Shown: in pieces, positions 4,247 to 5,209 of the stretch | Numbering within the stretch: the first letter of the stretch is position 1 | How the letters are laid out: every line of letters begins with the position of its first letter | NCBI GenBank assembly: GCA_018650745.1 | Contig: JABIFK010000458.1 | Coordinates: 1 to 5,209, forward strand | Direction: 5' to 3' | From: Candidatus Latescibacterota bacterium | GTDB lineage: Bacteria; Latescibacterota; UBA2968 | Length of the DNA: 5,209 nucleotides | Notes under the pieces: generated by a model | The model's database searches: none | The model's input: only the letters and a program-made list of their open reading frames with translations | Told to the model about the DNA's origin: nothing | Program-made: the position numbers and the translations under genes

Positions 4247-5209
4247 ATGTGGACTTACGATAAAACATATGATGTCATCGTGGTTGGCGGCGGCCATGCC
4301 GGCGCAGAAGCTGCACTTGCTTCTGCGCGAATGGGCAGCGAAACCTTATTGCTCACGATGAACCTCGATACCATTGCACAAATGTCGTGCAACCCCGCTA
4401 TTGGGGGAATTGCCAAAGGCCATATGGTACGCGAAATTGATGCCTTGGGCGGTGAAATGGCCCGCAATATAGACGAAACGGGCATCCAGTTTCGAATGCT
4501 CAACCGGCGTAAGGGCCCAGCGGTGCAAGCACCACGTGCCCAAGCCGATAAAAAATTGTATCAATTTCGCATAAAAAACTGCGTTGAAAACCAGCCCCAC
4601 CTCGATGTCAAACAAGGGATGCTCGAAGACCTTGTTGTCGAAAACCGTCAAATCAAAGGTGTGGTCACCAAATCCAATTCGATTTTCCATGGCAAAACGG
4701 TCATCCTCACCACAGGTACCTTTCTCAAGGGTCTCATTCACGTTGGTGACTTTTCCTACAGCGCGGGCAGGGCAGGTGAACAAGCAGCCGATAAAGCCTC
4801 TGATGGACTTTCAAATCTTGGTTTTGAACTTGGACGCCTCAAAACAGGCACCCCCCCTCGGGTAAACGCACGTAGCATTGACTTTGATGTGTGTGAAGAA
4901 CAACCCGGTGATGAAGATCCACAACCCTTTTCATATCACACTAAATCTCTGCCCCAAAAGCAACTCAGTTGTTATTTGACCAACACCACACAAAAAACAC
5001 ATAGCATCATTCGCAACAGTTTGGACAGATCGGCAATGTATAGTGGGCGAATTCAAGGCGTAGGCCCACGTTATTGTCCATCAGTCGAAGACAAAGTTGT
5101 GCGATTTGCGGAAAAAGAAAGCCATCAGATTTTCTTAGAACCCGAAGGATACAACACCCATGAAGTGTATCTCAACGGTCTATCCATGAGCCTACCCGAA
5201 GATGTGCAA
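4247..5209 (+). CDS. mnmG: tRNA uridine-5-carboxymethylaminomethyl modification enzyme MnmG, N-terminal half (runs off right edge)
   Basis: MnmG (GidA) works with the GTPase MnmE to build the cmnm5 group on the wobble uridine U34 of several tRNAs, using FAD, NADH and methylene-tetrahydrofolate. The first 321 codons are visible, about half of the usual 620 or so residues. Motifs in order are the FAD-binding VIVVGGGHAGAEAA (11-23), MSCNPAIGGIAKGHMVRE (Cys48), GPAVQAPRAQADK, ILTTGTFLKG, RLKTGTPPR, RYCPSVEDK (Cys277) and HQIFLEPEG. Cys48 and Cys277 match the conserved cysteines at positions 47 and 277 of the E. coli enzyme as I recall them. The ATG at 4247 gives the usual eight-residue lead before YDVIVVGGG. 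An overlapping out-of-frame ATG at 4242 is ignored. Only a weak GGA at 4235 serves as ribosome site. The frame is open to the edge with no sign of damage. Confidence 0.97.
   Translation, partial: MWTYDKTYDVIVVGGGHAGAEAALASARMGSETLLLTMNLDTIAQMSCNPAIGGIAKGHMVREIDALGGEMARNIDETGIQFRMLNRRKGPAVQAPRAQADKKLYQFRIKNCVENQPHLDVKQGMLEDLVVENRQIKGVVTKSNSIFHGKTVILTTGTFLKGLIHVGDFSYSAGRAGEQAADKASDGLSNLGFELGRLKTGTPPRVNARSIDFDVCEEQPGDEDPQPFSYHTKSLPQKQLSCYLTNTTQKTHSIIRNSLDRSAMYSGRIQGVGPRYCPSVEDKVVRFAEKESHQIFLEPEGYNTHEVYLNGLSMSLPEDVQ

Noticed and set aside
1..5209. Mobile element, CRISPR array, defence system or toxin-antitoxin pair
   Set aside because: No transposase or integrase, no terminal or regularly spaced repeats, and the genes are mainly housekeeping. 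The chrA-small ORF pair does not resemble a toxin-antitoxin module.

Overview
The window carries seven protein-coding genes in two divergent blocks that face away from a roughly 250-base regulatory region at 2140-2387. Base composition is moderate and coding density is high. All genes look intact except the two cut by the window ends. I see no tRNA, rRNA, insertion sequence, CRISPR array or prophage gene. The EF-P has the PGKG-type lysine loop and sits directly upstream of accB. With the TPR and PilZ proteins, this suggests a Gram-negative bacterium of deltaproteobacterial or candidate-phylum grade. It does not look like a classic enteric gammaproteobacterium, but I cannot name a taxon from this sequence alone.

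Left block, minus strand, in transcription order. First comes a small PilZ-domain protein with both c-di-GMP-binding motifs (2139-1828). Next is a TPR-repeat protein with an acidic linker (1750-899). Then come efp, encoding elongation factor P (825-268), and the 5' part of accB, the biotin carboxyl carrier protein of acetyl-CoA carboxylase (254 to the left edge). The efp-accB gap is only 13 bases, so those two are almost certainly co-transcribed. A near-consensus sigma-70-type promoter (TTGACA, 17 bases, TATCAT) lies in the pilZ-TPR gap, so the TPR-efp-accB part can be transcribed without pilZ.

Central region, 2140-2387. It has one plausible promoter in each direction and two perfect inverted repeats: 7-base arms at 2219-2240 and 8-base arms at 2336-2369. 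The second lies in the predicted chrA leader just before the ribosome binding site.

Right block, plus strand. A single-domain (short-chain) ChrA-type transporter starts with GTG (2388-2909). It overlaps by ATGA a 75-residue protein that I do not recognise (2906-3133). After short gaps come bioB, encoding biotin synthase (3190-4191), and the first 321 codons of mnmG, a tRNA uridine modification enzyme (4247 to the right edge).

The two blocks share a biotin theme: BioB makes the cofactor that AccB carries. They also share a translation theme, with EF-P and MnmG both supporting decoding. The least conventional part is the lone half-size ChrA transporter coupled to an unknown small protein.
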